NCBI RefSeq assembly: GCF_001456955.1
Contig: NZ_KQ758468.1
Location: forward strand, 186,001-250,000
Length of the DNA: 64,000 nucleotides
DNA from: Microbacterium enclense
Lineage (GTDB): Bacteria > Actinomycetota > Actinomycetes > Actinomycetales > Microbacteriaceae
Direction of reading: 5' to 3'
The notes beneath the pieces are model-generated. The model saw nothing but the letters and a program-made list of their open reading frames with translations. It was not told the DNA's origin and did not search any database. Positions 9,421 to 17,831 of the stretch are shown piece by piece (positions within the stretch are counted from its first letter, which is position 1; each line of letters begins with the position of its first letter). The position numbers and the translations under genes were made by a program.

Positions 9421-9704
9421 GGCGCGAGCATACGCGACGGCTCTGCGCGCTGCGCCAGCCCGGGCCGGGCTCCGGAGAAGCGGCGCGGGGTGGGGGCGGC
9501 GGCTCGGAATGGCGCGACGGCGGGTCTGATTCTCCGGAGCCCGGCACGCACACCAGGGGCTTCCAGCCGCCCGCAGACCGAAAGCCGTGGCGGCCGGGAA
9601 TCATCCCGGCCCGCGATCCGTTGTAGACTGTGATGCTCGGGTGCTTCGGCTCCCGAGCTGGCAACTCAACAGCGTGACAACGGCCGCTCCTTCACGGAGT
9701 TCCC
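9421..9704 (+). promoter_or_regulatory. ssrA upstream region and precursor leader
   Basis: No gene is seen. A TAGACT -10-like element lies near 9622. Just downstream is a hairpin with arms GCTCGGG and CCCGAGC (about 9633-9657), placed in the 5' part of the tmRNA precursor. The mature tmRNA 5' end begins at 9705. Confidence 0.45.
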
Positions 9705-10071
9705 GGGGCTGATCGGTTTCGACAGCGCCTGCGAACCCGCGAGAAGCGGGCCGAGGATGTGGGGTTATCTCGTAAACGCTCCCTGCAAAACAATAAGTGC
9801 CGATGCTAAGCGCACTGACTTCGCCCTCGCTGCCTAAGCGAGCCCGATAGTCCGTCAGACCGTGTGTGACCCCGCCACGGATCCTGGCGTCATTTAGGGG
9901 TCTTGCTGCGTGATGGCGTCTGGACGTCACGCGGGACTTTTCCCAGGCTGGGCTCGTCGACTTAGGTGTCTGTGACAAAGGTCGGAGCCGAGCAGAACGT
10001 CTGCACAGACTGCGCCCGGAGAAAACGCGGAGACCCAGCGTTGGACGGGGGTTCGATTCCCCCCAGCTCCA
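9705..10071 (+). ncRNA. ssrA: tmRNA (SsrA), one-piece
   Basis: The tRNA-like acceptor is formed by GGGGCTG at 9705 and CAGCTCC at 10064-10070, with discriminator A. The T arm is GGGGGTTCGATTCCCCCC. The resume codon is GCC at 9799, and the tag frame runs to TAA at 9835-9837, encoding ADAKRTDFALAA, with the C-terminal ALAA degron recognised by Clp proteases. Pseudoknot-forming repeats fill the centre. CCA is not encoded (the genomic sequence continues CGA). It rescues stalled ribosomes with SmpB. Confidence 0.97.
9799..9837 (+). other. tmRNA tag reading frame
   Basis: Codons GCC GAT GCT AAG CGC ACT GAC TTC GCC CTC GCT GCC then TAA give ADAKRTDFALAA. A further TAAG follows the stop in the next codons, and the segment lies in the single-stranded messenger part of the tmRNA. 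Confidence 0.92.
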
Positions 10072-10102
10072 CGAGCCGTTGTCACGATCGAGTCGTCAGA
10101 AG

Positions 10103-10142
10103 AAGCCCCCGCTCCCGCCCGTCTCGGCGGGGCGGGGGTTTC
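10103..10142 (+). terminator. Terminator of ssrA, also facing the YaeQ gene
   Basis: GC-rich inverted repeat with arms of about 14 bp (CCCCCGCTCCCGCC against GGCGGGGCGGGGG) followed by TTTCG. It lies between convergent genes and could serve both strands. Confidence 0.8.
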
Positions 10143-10149
10143 GTCGTGT

Positions 10150-10689
10150 TCAGGCCGCTGCGCGCGTGTGGATGTCGCTCTCGCCCGACGTGCCGTTGAG
10201 CTCGAGATAGATGCGTCCCTCAGTGCGCGTGAGGGTGGCGGTGCTGCGGCGCTCGATGCTCTCGGCGAGTCGCTCGACGAAGCCGGGGTCGAAGCTGTGC
10301 AGCAGCACCTCGTCGCCGCGGTGGATGCGCTTGCCGGCCCACGCGGCCGACACCTTGTCGGGATCGCGGTGCGTGTAGACGGCGACCCGCTCGGCCTTCA
10401 TGCTGCCGGTGTGCAGGCGCGCGGCATCCGGCGCTCCGACTTCGATCCATGCGACGAGGGCACCGGTGAGGTCGGTGACCATCACGGCGGGCTCGTCGGT
10501 GGCGGCGACGCCCTCGCTGAAGCCGATGCCCTCCTCGTACTCGAGGCAGTACGCGAGCACGCGCGTGAGCATGTACGGAGCCGTCTCAGACGGATGCCGG
10601 GCGACGCGCAGCTGCAGTTCGTCGTAGACGCCGCGATCGACGTCGGACAGCTGCACCGTGAACGTGTGAATGGTCGAGCCGATAGCCAC
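10150..10689 (-). CDS. YaeQ family protein
   Basis: About 179 residues, MAIGSTIHTFTVQLSDVDRGVYDELQLRVARHPSE in pieces: the family hallmarks are TIHTFTVQLSDVDRG, RVARHPSETAPYMLTRVLAY, GIGFSEGVAATDEPA and WIEVGAPDAARLH. YaeQ proteins adopt a PD-(D/E)XK-like fold, but a cellular role is not settled. The GTG at 10689 is chosen because family similarity begins exactly there; the open frame upstream reads as GC-rich antisense. Convergent with ssrA. Confidence 0.8.
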   Translation of the reverse strand: MAIGSTIHTFTVQLSDVDRGVYDELQLRVARHPSETAPYMLTRVLAYCLEYEEGIGFSEGVAATDEPAVMVTDLTGALVAWIEVGAPDAARLHTGSMKAERVAVYTHRDPDKVSAAWAGKRIHRGDEVLLHSFDPGFVERLAESIERRSTATLTRTEGRIYLELNGTSGESDIHTRAAA

Positions 10690-10739
10690 GAGGATCGAGC
10701 CTACGCGAGCGTGGACGCGACGACGGGCTCCGCGCCGTC

Positions 10740-10745
10740 TAGGGT
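10740..10745 (+). promoter_or_regulatory. -10 element for a leaderless transcript
   Basis: TAGGGT ends 6 nt before the ATG at 10752. This spacing puts the transcription start at or next to the start codon, and no ribosome binding site is present. Confidence 0.5.
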
Positions 10746-10751
10746 CGGGGC

Positions 10752-11060
10752 ATGCCTGACCCTCGCGCGCTCCGCATCGACGTCGGCCCCTTCCACCTCG
10801 CGCCCACACCCGATGCGGCGACCTGGACCGCCGCGGCGCGCGCCGCCGGCGGGGCTCAGGCGCGCGCCTCCAGCGGGGCTCAGGCGGCGGGAGCAGACGC
10901 TTCGCCGGGCATCACCGCCACCTGGGGCGACTGGGTCGCCTTCGCCCACAAGGTGCTCCGCGCCGACGAGCTGTGGCGGGCGGGAGAGGCGCGGGGCGAC
11001 GCGTGGGACGAGGGTTTCGCGGCGGCGCGGGACGCCGCGGCGGTCAATCCGTACCGTTGA
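10752..11060 (+). CDS. Small hypothetical protein, Ala-rich
   Basis: A 102-residue protein, MPDPRALRIDVGPFHLAPTPD, with an Ala/Gly-rich middle containing a near-repeat GAQARASSGAQAAG and a C-terminal acidic/aromatic part ATWGDWVAFAHKVLRADELW then DEGFAAARDAAAVNPYR. I do not recognise a domain. Good codon use and a leaderless promoter support a real gene. Its last 17 bp overlap the convergent lipoprotein gene. Confidence 0.65.
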   Translation: MPDPRALRIDVGPFHLAPTPDAATWTAAARAAGGAQARASSGAQAAGADASPGITATWGDWVAFAHKVLRADELWRAGEARGDAWDEGFAAARDAAAVNPYR

Positions 11061-11646
11061 CGTCCGCCGCGTCCTGCCGCGGCGCGTCGACGAGGATCAG
11101 GCTCTGCCGCGTGTCGGCGAGCTTCACCCACCCTTCGCCGAACAGGTAGGTCAGACCGTAGCCGTCGACGCCGCGACCGCCCAGCCACTCCGGGTTCTCG
11201 GTGACGTACGTCCCGTCGGCGTCGACCTCGACCTGCCAGCCGGATGCGACGAGCTCGTTGCGCGCGCTCACCGCGGTCGCGTCGTCGATCGGCGCCCACC
11301 CGAAGATCTGCACGCGGTCGGAGGCGATCTTCTGGTCGCCCCACTTGCACTGGATGCCGTCGTCGATGGTCGTCGCTCCGATGCGGAACGGCTCCTCCTG
11401 GCTGGCCCAGCCGAGACTCGTGAAGTCGTCGGCTGTGGCCTGCGGGATGATGTTCTCGCAGGTCGGATCGGGCGTCTCCGACGCGGGTGTCGCCGTGGTC
11501 TCGGGAGCCGCGATCGAGGGACCCGCGGCTGATTCCGCGACGCTGGGCGCCGCATCGGGGCTCTGCCCCGTGCAGGCCGTCAGCGTCGCGCCGACGGCCA
11601 GAGCAGCCGCGGCGGCGAGGATGCCGCGACGACGCCACCCGGTCAT
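11044..11646 (-). CDS. Predicted secreted lipoprotein
   Basis: A 200-residue protein. The N-terminus MTGWRRRGILAAAAALAVG leads into the lipobox LTAC (Cys about residue 25), so it should be a lipid-anchored extracellular protein. A Ser/Thr/Pro/Ala linker follows. The folded part contains CENIIPQATADDFTSLGW, QCKWGD and NPEWLGGRGVDGYGLTYLFG, with two Cys that could pair. Function unknown. Its ATG overlaps the hisN stop by 4 bp, indicating co-transcription. Confidence 0.8.
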   Translation of the reverse strand: MTGWRRRGILAAAAALAVGATLTACTGQSPDAAPSVAESAAGPSIAAPETTATPASETPDPTCENIIPQATADDFTSLGWASQEEPFRIGATTIDDGIQCKWGDQKIASDRVQIFGWAPIDDATAVSARNELVASGWQVEVDADGTYVTENPEWLGGRGVDGYGLTYLFGEGWVKLADTRQSLILVDAPRQDAADVNGTD

Positions 11647-12458
11647 CGGGCGGCCTCGTCGCGCAAGGCGGCCGAGAAGGCGTCGTGGAGGATGCCGTTG
11701 GTCGCGAACGACGAGCCCGCGTCGAGCCGGTCGGAGCCGTCGAAGGCGGTGAAGCGCCCACCGGCCTCGCGCACGATCGGGGCGATCGCGGCGATGTCGT
11801 ACTCTTTCACGTCGAACTCGGCGACGAGCTCCAGGCGCCCCTCGGCGAGCCACATGTACGGCAGGGCGTCGCCGTAGGCACGGTCGCGCCAGACCACGCG
11901 GGTGAGGCTCTCGAGCGCGGGGAGCAGCCCGACGCCGTCCCACTGCTCGATGCTCTGGAAGCTGATGCTCGCGGCACCCATCTCGTCGACCTCCGACACC
12001 CGGATGCCGCGGGTCTCACCCGACGCGGTCGATGTCCAGGCTCCATGGCCTACGGCGGCCCACCAGCGACGTCCGATGGCGGGCTGACTGACCACGCCCA
12101 CCTGCGGCACGCCGTCGACGGTGAGGGCGATCAGCGTCGCCCAGACCGGGATGCCGCGCATGTAGTTGTGCGTTCCGTCGATGGGGTCGATGACCCACCG
12201 ACGTGCGGTGTCGCCGGAGGTGCCGAACTCTTCGCCGAGAACCGCGTCGTGGGGCCGCTCGGCATCGAGGATGCGGCGGATCGCTCTCTCGGTCGCGAGA
12301 TCGGCCTCGGTGACGTGCGTGCGGTCGGGCTTGGTGTCGATGCGGAGGTCGGCCGCGTCGAAACGCTGCATCGACACGGCGTCGGCGGCATCGGCCAGGC
12401 GAAGGGCGAGGGCGAGGTCGTCGGGGAGCGTCGGACAGGGCGCTTCGAGAGGGGACAC
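11643..12458 (-). CDS. hisN: Histidinol-phosphatase / inositol monophosphatase family
   Basis: A 271-residue IMPase-fold phosphatase starting at GTG 12458 (MSPLEAPCPTLPDDL). Metal-site motifs are HVTEADLATERAIR, AVLGEEFG, WVIDPIDGTHNYMRG and EYDIAAIAPIVREAGG. The actinobacterial HisN group dephosphorylates histidinol phosphate, the penultimate step of histidine synthesis; a plain inositol monophosphatase is the alternative. The downstream lipoprotein gene overlaps by 4 bp. Confidence 0.85.
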   Translation of the reverse strand: MSPLEAPCPTLPDDLALALRLADAADAVSMQRFDAADLRIDTKPDRTHVTEADLATERAIRRILDAERPHDAVLGEEFGTSGDTARRWVIDPIDGTHNYMRGIPVWATLIALTVDGVPQVGVVSQPAIGRRWWAAVGHGAWTSTASGETRGIRVSEVDEMGAASISFQSIEQWDGVGLLPALESLTRVVWRDRAYGDALPYMWLAEGRLELVAEFDVKEYDIAAIAPIVREAGGRFTAFDGSDRLDAGSSFATNGILHDAFSAALRDEAAR

Positions 12459-12562
12459 GGCTCCAGGATAACGGTCGACCCGCGGCCGATTTGGTGTGCC
12501 CGCGTCACGCCTGGTAACGTAATCCCTCGGTTCGGAACGCGAGTTTCGGGCCGAAACGGAAC

Positions 12563-12638
12563 GCACCTCTAGCTCAATCGGCAGAGCAACTGACTCTTAA
12601 TCAGTGGGTTCTGGGTTCGAGTCCCAGGGGGTGCACCA
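12563..12638 (+). tRNA. tRNA-Lys (anticodon CUU)
   Basis: Acceptor GCACCTC with GGGGTGC, D arm AGCTCAATCGGCAGAGCA, anticodon stem ACTGA/TCAGT around the loop CTCTTAA (anticodon CUU), T arm CTGGGTTCGAGTCCCAG, and an encoded CCA end. Reads AAG codons, the preferred Lys codon here. Confidence 0.96.
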
Positions 12639-12642
12639 CACA

Positions 12643-12687
12643 CGAAATCCCCTCCACGGCCGTGCAGCCGGGAGGGGATTTCGCATT
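12643..12687 (+). terminator. Terminator after tRNA-Lys
   Basis: Perfect 13-bp inverted repeat, CGAAATCCCCTCC and GGAGGGGATTTCG, followed by CATTT. Confidence 0.85.
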
Positions 12688-12689
12688 TC

Positions 12690-13256
12690 ACCCGCGGGCT
12701 GCGCTGAGATCACCCGGCTGACCGCGGCACGGGTGCGGGATGAGCGGGCACTGCGGCCCGGGTACAACCCGTCCCGCCCGGGAGCGCGGCCCTTCATGGT
12801 CGCCGAGGTCGGCGATCCCACCGCGTCGGCGCGCAGTAATGGCGCCGCCGCGGTCCATTGATCGATCGCGCCGGTCGATTCTGCGCGCCGAGGCAGTCTC
12901 TTTCGCCCAGCGCATCGCGACGTGGTCGCTCTCGTCGTCTCCGCCGCCGTCGACAATTCCTCGACAGGGGCTGACGGCGTGTTGACGTCATCATGAGACA
13001 CGGCTCGGATCGTTGTCAAGCAGGCGTTTCCCTCCGAGTGGAATGTCGGGGTGAATCATCGCTGCGACATAGGGGCGCGGGGCGCCCCCGGCTCCGGTCG
13101 ACCGGCTACCGGGGCTGCGAGCGACGGTCTCGGTGCAAATTAGGTAGTCGGGGCGGTCTATTGTTAATCCACCCGTAATGGTGCAGGTATATGGTCAGAT
13201 CTGCTGCGCCGCAGCGGTCTTCATATTCACACCCGCCGCGGGGCGTACACAAAACA
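12690..13256 (+). other. Intergenic region, no gene supported
   Basis: About 570 bp between the tRNA-Lys terminator and the large secreted-protein gene. Open frames here lack typical codon bias. GC falls toward the 3' end. It holds candidate promoter pieces: TTGACG at 12982-12987, and an AT-richer stretch with TATTGTTAAT near 13159-13168. The long spacing suggests a regulated promoter for the downstream gene. Confidence 0.4.
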
Positions 13257-15029
13257 ATGCGCACCCTGAGCACGAGCCGAAAGCCCGATGCGCCCATGGA
13301 ACTCAACGCCGTCCCTGGTGTTCCGTCCCGTTCGTCCGCCCTTCGCCGGCGCGCGATGCTCCTCACGACTCTCACCGCTGCCGCCGCCCTGGTCGCCGGC
13401 ACGGCGACCCCCAGCGTCGCCGCGGTGACCGCGCCCCTCGGCGTCCACCCCGACGGCGTCAAACCGCAGGTGCTCGCGATGCCCGTCCCCGGTCCCCTCG
13501 AGGTCGGGTTCACCTTCAAGCCCGCGGAGTCGGGCACCCTCTCGGGTGTGCGGTTCTACCAGAACGCGCCGAACTCGGGCGTGGTCAGCGCGTCGGTGTG
13601 GTCGTCGACCGGAGCCCTTCTCGCGCAGGCGCCGGTCAACCCCGTCGCCGCGGTCGGCTGGCGCACCGTCCCGATCGACCTCGACCTCGACGCCGATGTC
13701 ACGTACACCGTCAGCGTGCTCGACAAAGACGGCCGTATCCCCGCCATCGAGAACTTCTTCGCCGAGGCGAAGACGACCAACGGCATCGTCACCCCCGCGA
13801 AGGCGGGTGTGTACAAGGCCTCCGCCGGATTCCCGACCATCGGCCAGACCTCCAGCGGGCTCGTCGACATCGCCTTCACCGCCGAGCCCGACCTCGAAAC
13901 CGGCACCGAGCCGACTGAGCCCGAGACGACCGCGCCGGAGCCGGCGCCCGTGCCGGAGGAAACCAGCGCACCCGCGCCGGACCCCGCCGGACTCATCCGT
14001 GCCGTGGGCCCCGATGGAACGCACTGGCCCGAGAACACCCCCCGCATCGAGAACGCGCGCGTCGTGAGCGTCAAGCCGACCTGGGCAGCCATCTCCGCGG
14101 CGATCGTCGCGGAGTCCAAGACCTCCGACGACGTCGTCATCTGCGTCGCACCGGGCACGATCACCGGCGGCAACGGCTCCGGGTCGAGCGCCAAGGGGGT
14201 CCTGCAAGACATCGGCAACGCGCAGCGCGCGTCCCGCATCCTCGTCACCCCCTGTGACGGCATCGGAACCGTGAAGACCGCCGGCGACAAGGGCATCTCG
14301 TTCGTCGGTGTGCGCGGCGTGTCGATCATCGGCATCGACCTGGGCGACACGTCCGTCATGCTCCGCAACGTCGAATCGTTCGGCTTCGGTTACTCCACCG
14401 TGTCCACCCTGCTCGTGACCGCGAACGGCGGCCGCGGGGTGAATGACGTCGACGTCGTCGAGGTCGTCGCGGGTACCGAGGCGGTCGCCGGGGCCGGTTA
14501 CGACCGCATGGAGGTCAAGTCCGCCGACGGCTTCCACATCGACGGACTGACGTTCTCGGGCCTGTACGCGGCTCCGCACTACAAGGAGCGCGGCTCCAAC
14601 GCCCACACCGACACCATCCAGTTCGTGACCACGTCGGGCAAGGGCACTATGACCGACATCGTCATCGAGGACTCCGCCGTCTTCGCCTCCTCCAACCAGG
14701 GGATCATCGCGGGCAGCAACAGCGGCGGAGAGATCCGCAACACCCTCGTCGTGGGCGGCAAGACGAGCCAGCAGCGCTACCCGGTCTACGCGGGCGGCCA
14801 GCCCGTCACGGCCGCCAACTCGCTGCACGGCACCTGGTCGGACCTGGCGATGGAGACCTCCACCGTCGCCGGCAGCGTCTCGACGTCGTACTCGTTCACC
14901 GAGGTCGAATCGTCCGAGAGCACGAAGGGCGACCGCGGGTTCAGCAAGCTTCAGCCGCTGACCCTCGACGACCTCGACGAGATGGCTCCCGTCCCCACGG
15001 CCGAGCGTCTGGCGGCCATCTGGGGCTGA
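13257..15029 (+). CDS. Secreted protein with DUF4082 domain and right-handed beta-helix-like domain
   Basis: About 590 residues. An N-terminal signal peptide is visible (RRRAMLLTTLTAAAALVAG ... SVAA). Residues ~60-200 match the DUF4082 pattern (VGFTFKPAESGTLSGVRFYQ, then YTVSVLDKDGRIPA). A Pro/Thr/Glu-rich linker follows (TEPETTAPEPAPVPEE). The C-terminal ~370 residues have the repetitive beta pattern of parallel beta-helix proteins (GVRGVSIIGIDLGDTS, DGFHIDGLTFSGLY, NQGIIAGSNSGGEIRNTLV). DUF4082 often accompanies cell-wall or carbohydrate-active proteins, so a polysaccharide target is possible but not shown. The start is uncertain: 13257 is chosen over an in-frame ATG at 13296 and an earlier one at 13191, which would give an implausibly long N-region. 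Confidence 0.78.
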   Translation: MRTLSTSRKPDAPMELNAVPGVPSRSSALRRRAMLLTTLTAAAALVAGTATPSVAAVTAPLGVHPDGVKPQVLAMPVPGPLEVGFTFKPAESGTLSGVRFYQNAPNSGVVSASVWSSTGALLAQAPVNPVAAVGWRTVPIDLDLDADVTYTVSVLDKDGRIPAIENFFAEAKTTNGIVTPAKAGVYKASAGFPTIGQTSSGLVDIAFTAEPDLETGTEPTEPETTAPEPAPVPEETSAPAPDPAGLIRAVGPDGTHWPENTPRIENARVVSVKPTWAAISAAIVAESKTSDDVVICVAPGTITGGNGSGSSAKGVLQDIGNAQRASRILVTPCDGIGTVKTAGDKGISFVGVRGVSIIGIDLGDTSVMLRNVESFGFGYSTVSTLLVTANGGRGVNDVDVVEVVAGTEAVAGAGYDRMEVKSADGFHIDGLTFSGLYAAPHYKERGSNAHTDTIQFVTTSGKGTMTDIVIEDSAVFASSNQGIIAGSNSGGEIRNTLVVGGKTSQQRYPVYAGGQPVTAANSLHGTWSDLAMETSTVAGSVSTSYSFTEVESSESTKGDRGFSKLQPLTLDDLDEMAPVPTAERLAAIWG

Positions 15030-15060
15030 CCCGACCCACGGCGCGAGGCGCCAACGACCG

Positions 15061-15106
15061 AGGCGCCGGAGGCCGCACGTGATCGACGTGCCGGCATCCG
15101 GCGCCT
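15061..15106 (+). terminator. Compound hairpin between convergent genes
   Basis: Outer arms AGGCGCCGG and CCGGCGCCT (15061-15069 with 15098-15106) enclose an inner hairpin GCACGT ... ACGTGC. There is no clear T tract. It probably ends transcription from both sides. Confidence 0.55.
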
Positions 15107-15145
15107 CCGGCGTATTGACGGCGCGATGCGGTCAGCGGCTGCGCC

Positions 15146-16417
15146 TCACGCGGCGTCGCCCACCAGCACCGCCGCGCCCTCGTCGGCGGCATCCGGGTGC
15201 GTGCCGTCGATGTGGGCGAGCAGGCGCCGACCGAAGAGGATGCAGGCGCTCGCGACGATGACGGCGACCGCGGCGACGACATACGGAACGCCCGCGTTGT
15301 ATGTGTGCCACAGCAGGGCGGCGAGCGGGGGAGCGATCGCGCCGCCGAGGAAGCGCACGGCCGAGTATGCCGACGACGCCACCGACCGGGGTAGGTCGGT
15401 CGCCTCCATGACGGCTTCGGTGAGGGCGGTGTTGACGACGCCGAGCACGAGCCCTCCCACCACGATGCAGGCCACCAGTGCCGCGGCCGACGACACGACG
15501 AACGCCGCGACGAGCAGATCGAGGGCGAGCAGTGGCAGCGCGATCAGCAGCACGGTGGTCAGTCGCAGCCGCCGCAGCAGGATCGGCGCCACCCACACAC
15601 TCGTGACCGCGAGCCCGACGCCCCAGCCGAAGAACGTCAGCCCGATCCCCATCGCGCCGAAGCCGAGCGGGAACGGCGAGAACGCCAGCAGCGTGAAGAA
15701 GCCGATGTTATAGAACAGTGCCGTCGCGGCGAGGATCGCGAGCGCCGGACGCCCGAGGGCGCGGAACGGGGCGCTGAACGCCAGCGGCGTGCGCTCGGGC
15801 GCGGGCCCGCGCAACAGCACCGTCACCGCGACGAAGGCGATGGCCATGAGGGCGACGACGCCGAAGAACGGGCCGCGCCAGCTGATCTCGCCCAGGATGC
15901 CACCGAGCAGGGGACCGATGGCGATGCCGAGGCCCAGGGCGGCTTCGTACAGGATGATCGCCGCCGAGCTGCCTCCGGACGCCGCTCCCACGATGGTGGC
16001 GAGGGCGGTGGAGATGAAGAGCGCGTTGCCGAGACCCCAGCCGGCACGGAAGCCGATGATGGCGTCGACGCTGCCGCTGAGGGCGCACAGCAGTGAGAAG
16101 ACGACGATGAGCGCGAGGCCCACGAGCAGGGTCGCCTTGGCGCCGATGCGGCTCGAGATCCAGCTGGTCACGAGCATGGCGAGGCCGGTGACGACGAGGT
16201 AGCTGGTGAAGAGCAGTTCGGTCTCGACGGGGCTCGCCTCGAGCGATTCGGCGATCGCGGGCAGGATCGGGTCGACCAGCCCGATGCCCATGAACGCGAC
16301 GACGCATGCGAAGGCGACGGCCCACACCTGGGCGGGCTGCTTCCAGATCCGGGATGCCGCGGGCGACTGCTGCCGCGTGGCGGCCGGGCTCGTGACGGGG
16401 GTGGTGTCGGCGCTCAC
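15146..16417 (-). CDS. MFS efflux transporter, controlled by the adjacent MarR protein
   Basis: About 423 residues, twelve hydrophobic segments; GIGLVDPILPAIAESL in segment 1 and SWISSRIGAKATLLVG at the loop 2-3 position mark a DHA1-type drug:proton antiporter. The GTG at 16417 overlaps the marR stop codon by 4 bp, so the pair is one transcript. The substrate cannot be read from sequence; a MarR-controlled MFS pump usually exports a toxic or aromatic compound. Confidence 0.85.
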   Translation of the reverse strand: MSADTTPVTSPAATRQQSPAASRIWKQPAQVWAVAFACVVAFMGIGLVDPILPAIAESLEASPVETELLFTSYLVVTGLAMLVTSWISSRIGAKATLLVGLALIVVFSLLCALSGSVDAIIGFRAGWGLGNALFISTALATIVGAASGGSSAAIILYEAALGLGIAIGPLLGGILGEISWRGPFFGVVALMAIAFVAVTVLLRGPAPERTPLAFSAPFRALGRPALAILAATALFYNIGFFTLLAFSPFPLGFGAMGIGLTFFGWGVGLAVTSVWVAPILLRRLRLTTVLLIALPLLALDLLVAAFVVSSAAALVACIVVGGLVLGVVNTALTEAVMEATDLPRSVASSAYSAVRFLGGAIAPPLAALLWHTYNAGVPYVVAAVAVIVASACILFGRRLLAHIDGTHPDAADEGAAVLVGDAA

Positions 16418-16893
16418 CGGACGACCTCCTTCTTCTCGCGTGACGTGTCGAGGGTCGCGACGGGCACCAGCCCGACACGCAGGGAGAGGGCGGAGGCGGC
16501 GACGCCGACGGCATCCCACTCCTCCGGTGACAGGTCGGCGACGTGCGGGGCGAGCGCGGCGCGGAACTGCTCGAACCACACCGCGAGCGCCTCGAGACCG
16601 CGGGCGGTGGCGCGGACGACGCTGACGCGCGAATCGGTCGGGTGCGCGGCGCGCTCGACGAGGCCCGCGGCATCCATCTGGTGCACGAGGCGGGTCATGC
16701 CCGGTTGGGTCACCCGGCTGAGGGTGGCCAGGTCGCCGAGACGCTGCGGTCCGTGATCGCGCAGCAGCGTCAGGGTGCGCCACTGCGCGGCGGGAGCGTC
16801 GTTGTGGGTGTCGAGGGCCGCGATGCGCGTGAGGGCGTGCACCGCGAGCAGGAGTGTCTGCAGGTCGTCGTCGCGGGTCATGACGAAAAGCAT
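16414..16893 (-). CDS. MarR family transcriptional regulator
   Basis: 159 residues with the winged helix WRTLTLLRDHGPQRLGDLATLSRVTQPGMTRLVHQMDAAGLVERAAHPTDSRVS read in parts: recognition helix VTQPGMTRLVHQMDAAGL and wing HPTDSRVSVVRATARG. It probably represses itself and the downstream MFS pump, releasing DNA on ligand binding. Start is uncertain: ATG at 16893 lies inside the palindromic operator, ATG at 16881 (MTRDDDLQ) lies just beyond it. The second would leave the operator fully upstream of the coding region and may be the true start. Confidence 0.87.
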   Translation of the reverse strand: MLFVMTRDDDLQTLLLAVHALTRIAALDTHNDAPAAQWRTLTLLRDHGPQRLGDLATLSRVTQPGMTRLVHQMDAAGLVERAAHPTDSRVSVVRATARGLEALAVWFEQFRAALAPHVADLSPEEWDAVGVAASALSLRVGLVPVATLDTSREKKEVVR

Positions 16894-16917
16894 ACCGCAG
16901 GTATATACCTGCGGTAT
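16892..16917. promoter_or_regulatory. Perfect 26-bp palindrome, MarR operator
   Basis: The half-site ATACCGCAGGTAT is followed directly by its exact reverse complement. It overlaps or abuts the marR start and lies between marR and the upstream IclR gene. Long perfect palindromes at this position are the usual autoregulatory MarR operator. Confidence 0.85.
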
Positions 16918-16931
16918 CTAATCTGTGCGGA

Positions 16932-17729
16932 TCAGCGGGCGGCGATGCGCGTCGAGAGCTGGTGCGCGTGGGCGAGCAGGATCCGTCCGAGTTCCGCGAG
17001 CCGCTCACCGCCGAAGCGGAACTCGACCCCGGTGAGGCTGAGAGCCCATTGCGGGTCGCCGGAGCGGGTGAACACCGCCGCGCCGACACCCCAACTGCCC
17101 TCGACGATCAGGCCCGGATTCACGGCGTAGCCTCGCGCCTTCGTGTCGGCGACGCGCGTGCGCAGGCGCGCGGGGGAGTGCGACGCGCCCCAGCGTTCGG
17201 CCAGCTCGGGGTGCCGCTCCAGGTAGGCGTCCACATCCTGAGGCGGGAGGAACGCCAGGATCGCCAATCCCGCCGACGCGACGCCGAGCGGGAACCGCAC
17301 CCCCTCCGACAGCACGAACGAGCGGATGGGGAAGCTGCCGTCCTCGCGCACGAGGCACACCGTCTCGTCGCCCCGCCTGACCGACAGGAAGGCGCTCTCC
17401 TCGGTGCGCACCGCGAGCGAGCGCACGATGTCGCGGGCAACGGCGGTGACGTCGAATCGGGATGCCGCGACGCTGCCCATCAGATAGAGCTCGGGCCCCG
17501 GGAGCCAGTGACCGGTCGTGTCGTCGCGATCGACCAGCCCCTCCAGCCGCAGGGCGCTGAGTAGGCGATGCGCGGTGGGACGGGTCAGGTCGGCGTCGTG
17601 CGCCAGGTCGCCGACGGTCGCGCCCGCGTCGCCGGCCGCGGTGACGAGTCGGAGCAGGTGCGCGGCACGCGCGATGGCCTGGGCGCCCGGGACGGTGCTC
17701 CGCGGGCCTCGCGTATCGGGGGTGTCCAC
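16932..17729 (-). CDS. IclR family transcriptional regulator
   Basis: 265 residues from GTG 17729 (MDTPDTRGPRSTVPG). The N-terminal winged helix is AIARAAHLLRLVTAAGDAG to RPTAHRLLSALRLEGLVDRD, and the C-terminal IclR effector domain carries ESAFLSVRRGDETVCLVREDG and FPLGVASAGLAILAFLP. It is divergent from the CoA-transferase/thiolase operon, the expected arrangement for a local regulator of that pathway. In relatives such as PcaR-type proteins the effector is a pathway intermediate. Confidence 0.88.
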   Translation of the reverse strand: MDTPDTRGPRSTVPGAQAIARAAHLLRLVTAAGDAGATVGDLAHDADLTRPTAHRLLSALRLEGLVDRDDTTGHWLPGPELYLMGSVAASRFDVTAVARDIVRSLAVRTEESAFLSVRRGDETVCLVREDGSFPIRSFVLSEGVRFPLGVASAGLAILAFLPPQDVDAYLERHPELAERWGASHSPARLRTRVADTKARGYAVNPGLIVEGSWGVGAAVFTRSGDPQWALSLTGVEFRFGGERLAELGRILLAHAHQLSTRIAAR

Positions 17730-17762
17730 GATGTGGACGGTACGCCGCCTGGCATCCACATC
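17725..17762. promoter_or_regulatory. Inverted repeats between the IclR gene and the CoA-transferase operon
   Basis: GTCCACgatGTGGAC overlaps the iclR start codon, and GATGTGGA (17730-17737) is repeated as TCCACATC at 17755-17762. The site lies 70-100 bp upstream of scoA. It is a candidate IclR binding site; inference from position and symmetry only. Confidence 0.55.
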
Positions 17763-17831
17763 GCAAGAACGCGCTCGGTGCGGCGCCGGCGGCGGACGCA
17801 GCATGGGAACACGCTGTTCGAAGGAGTGCGC

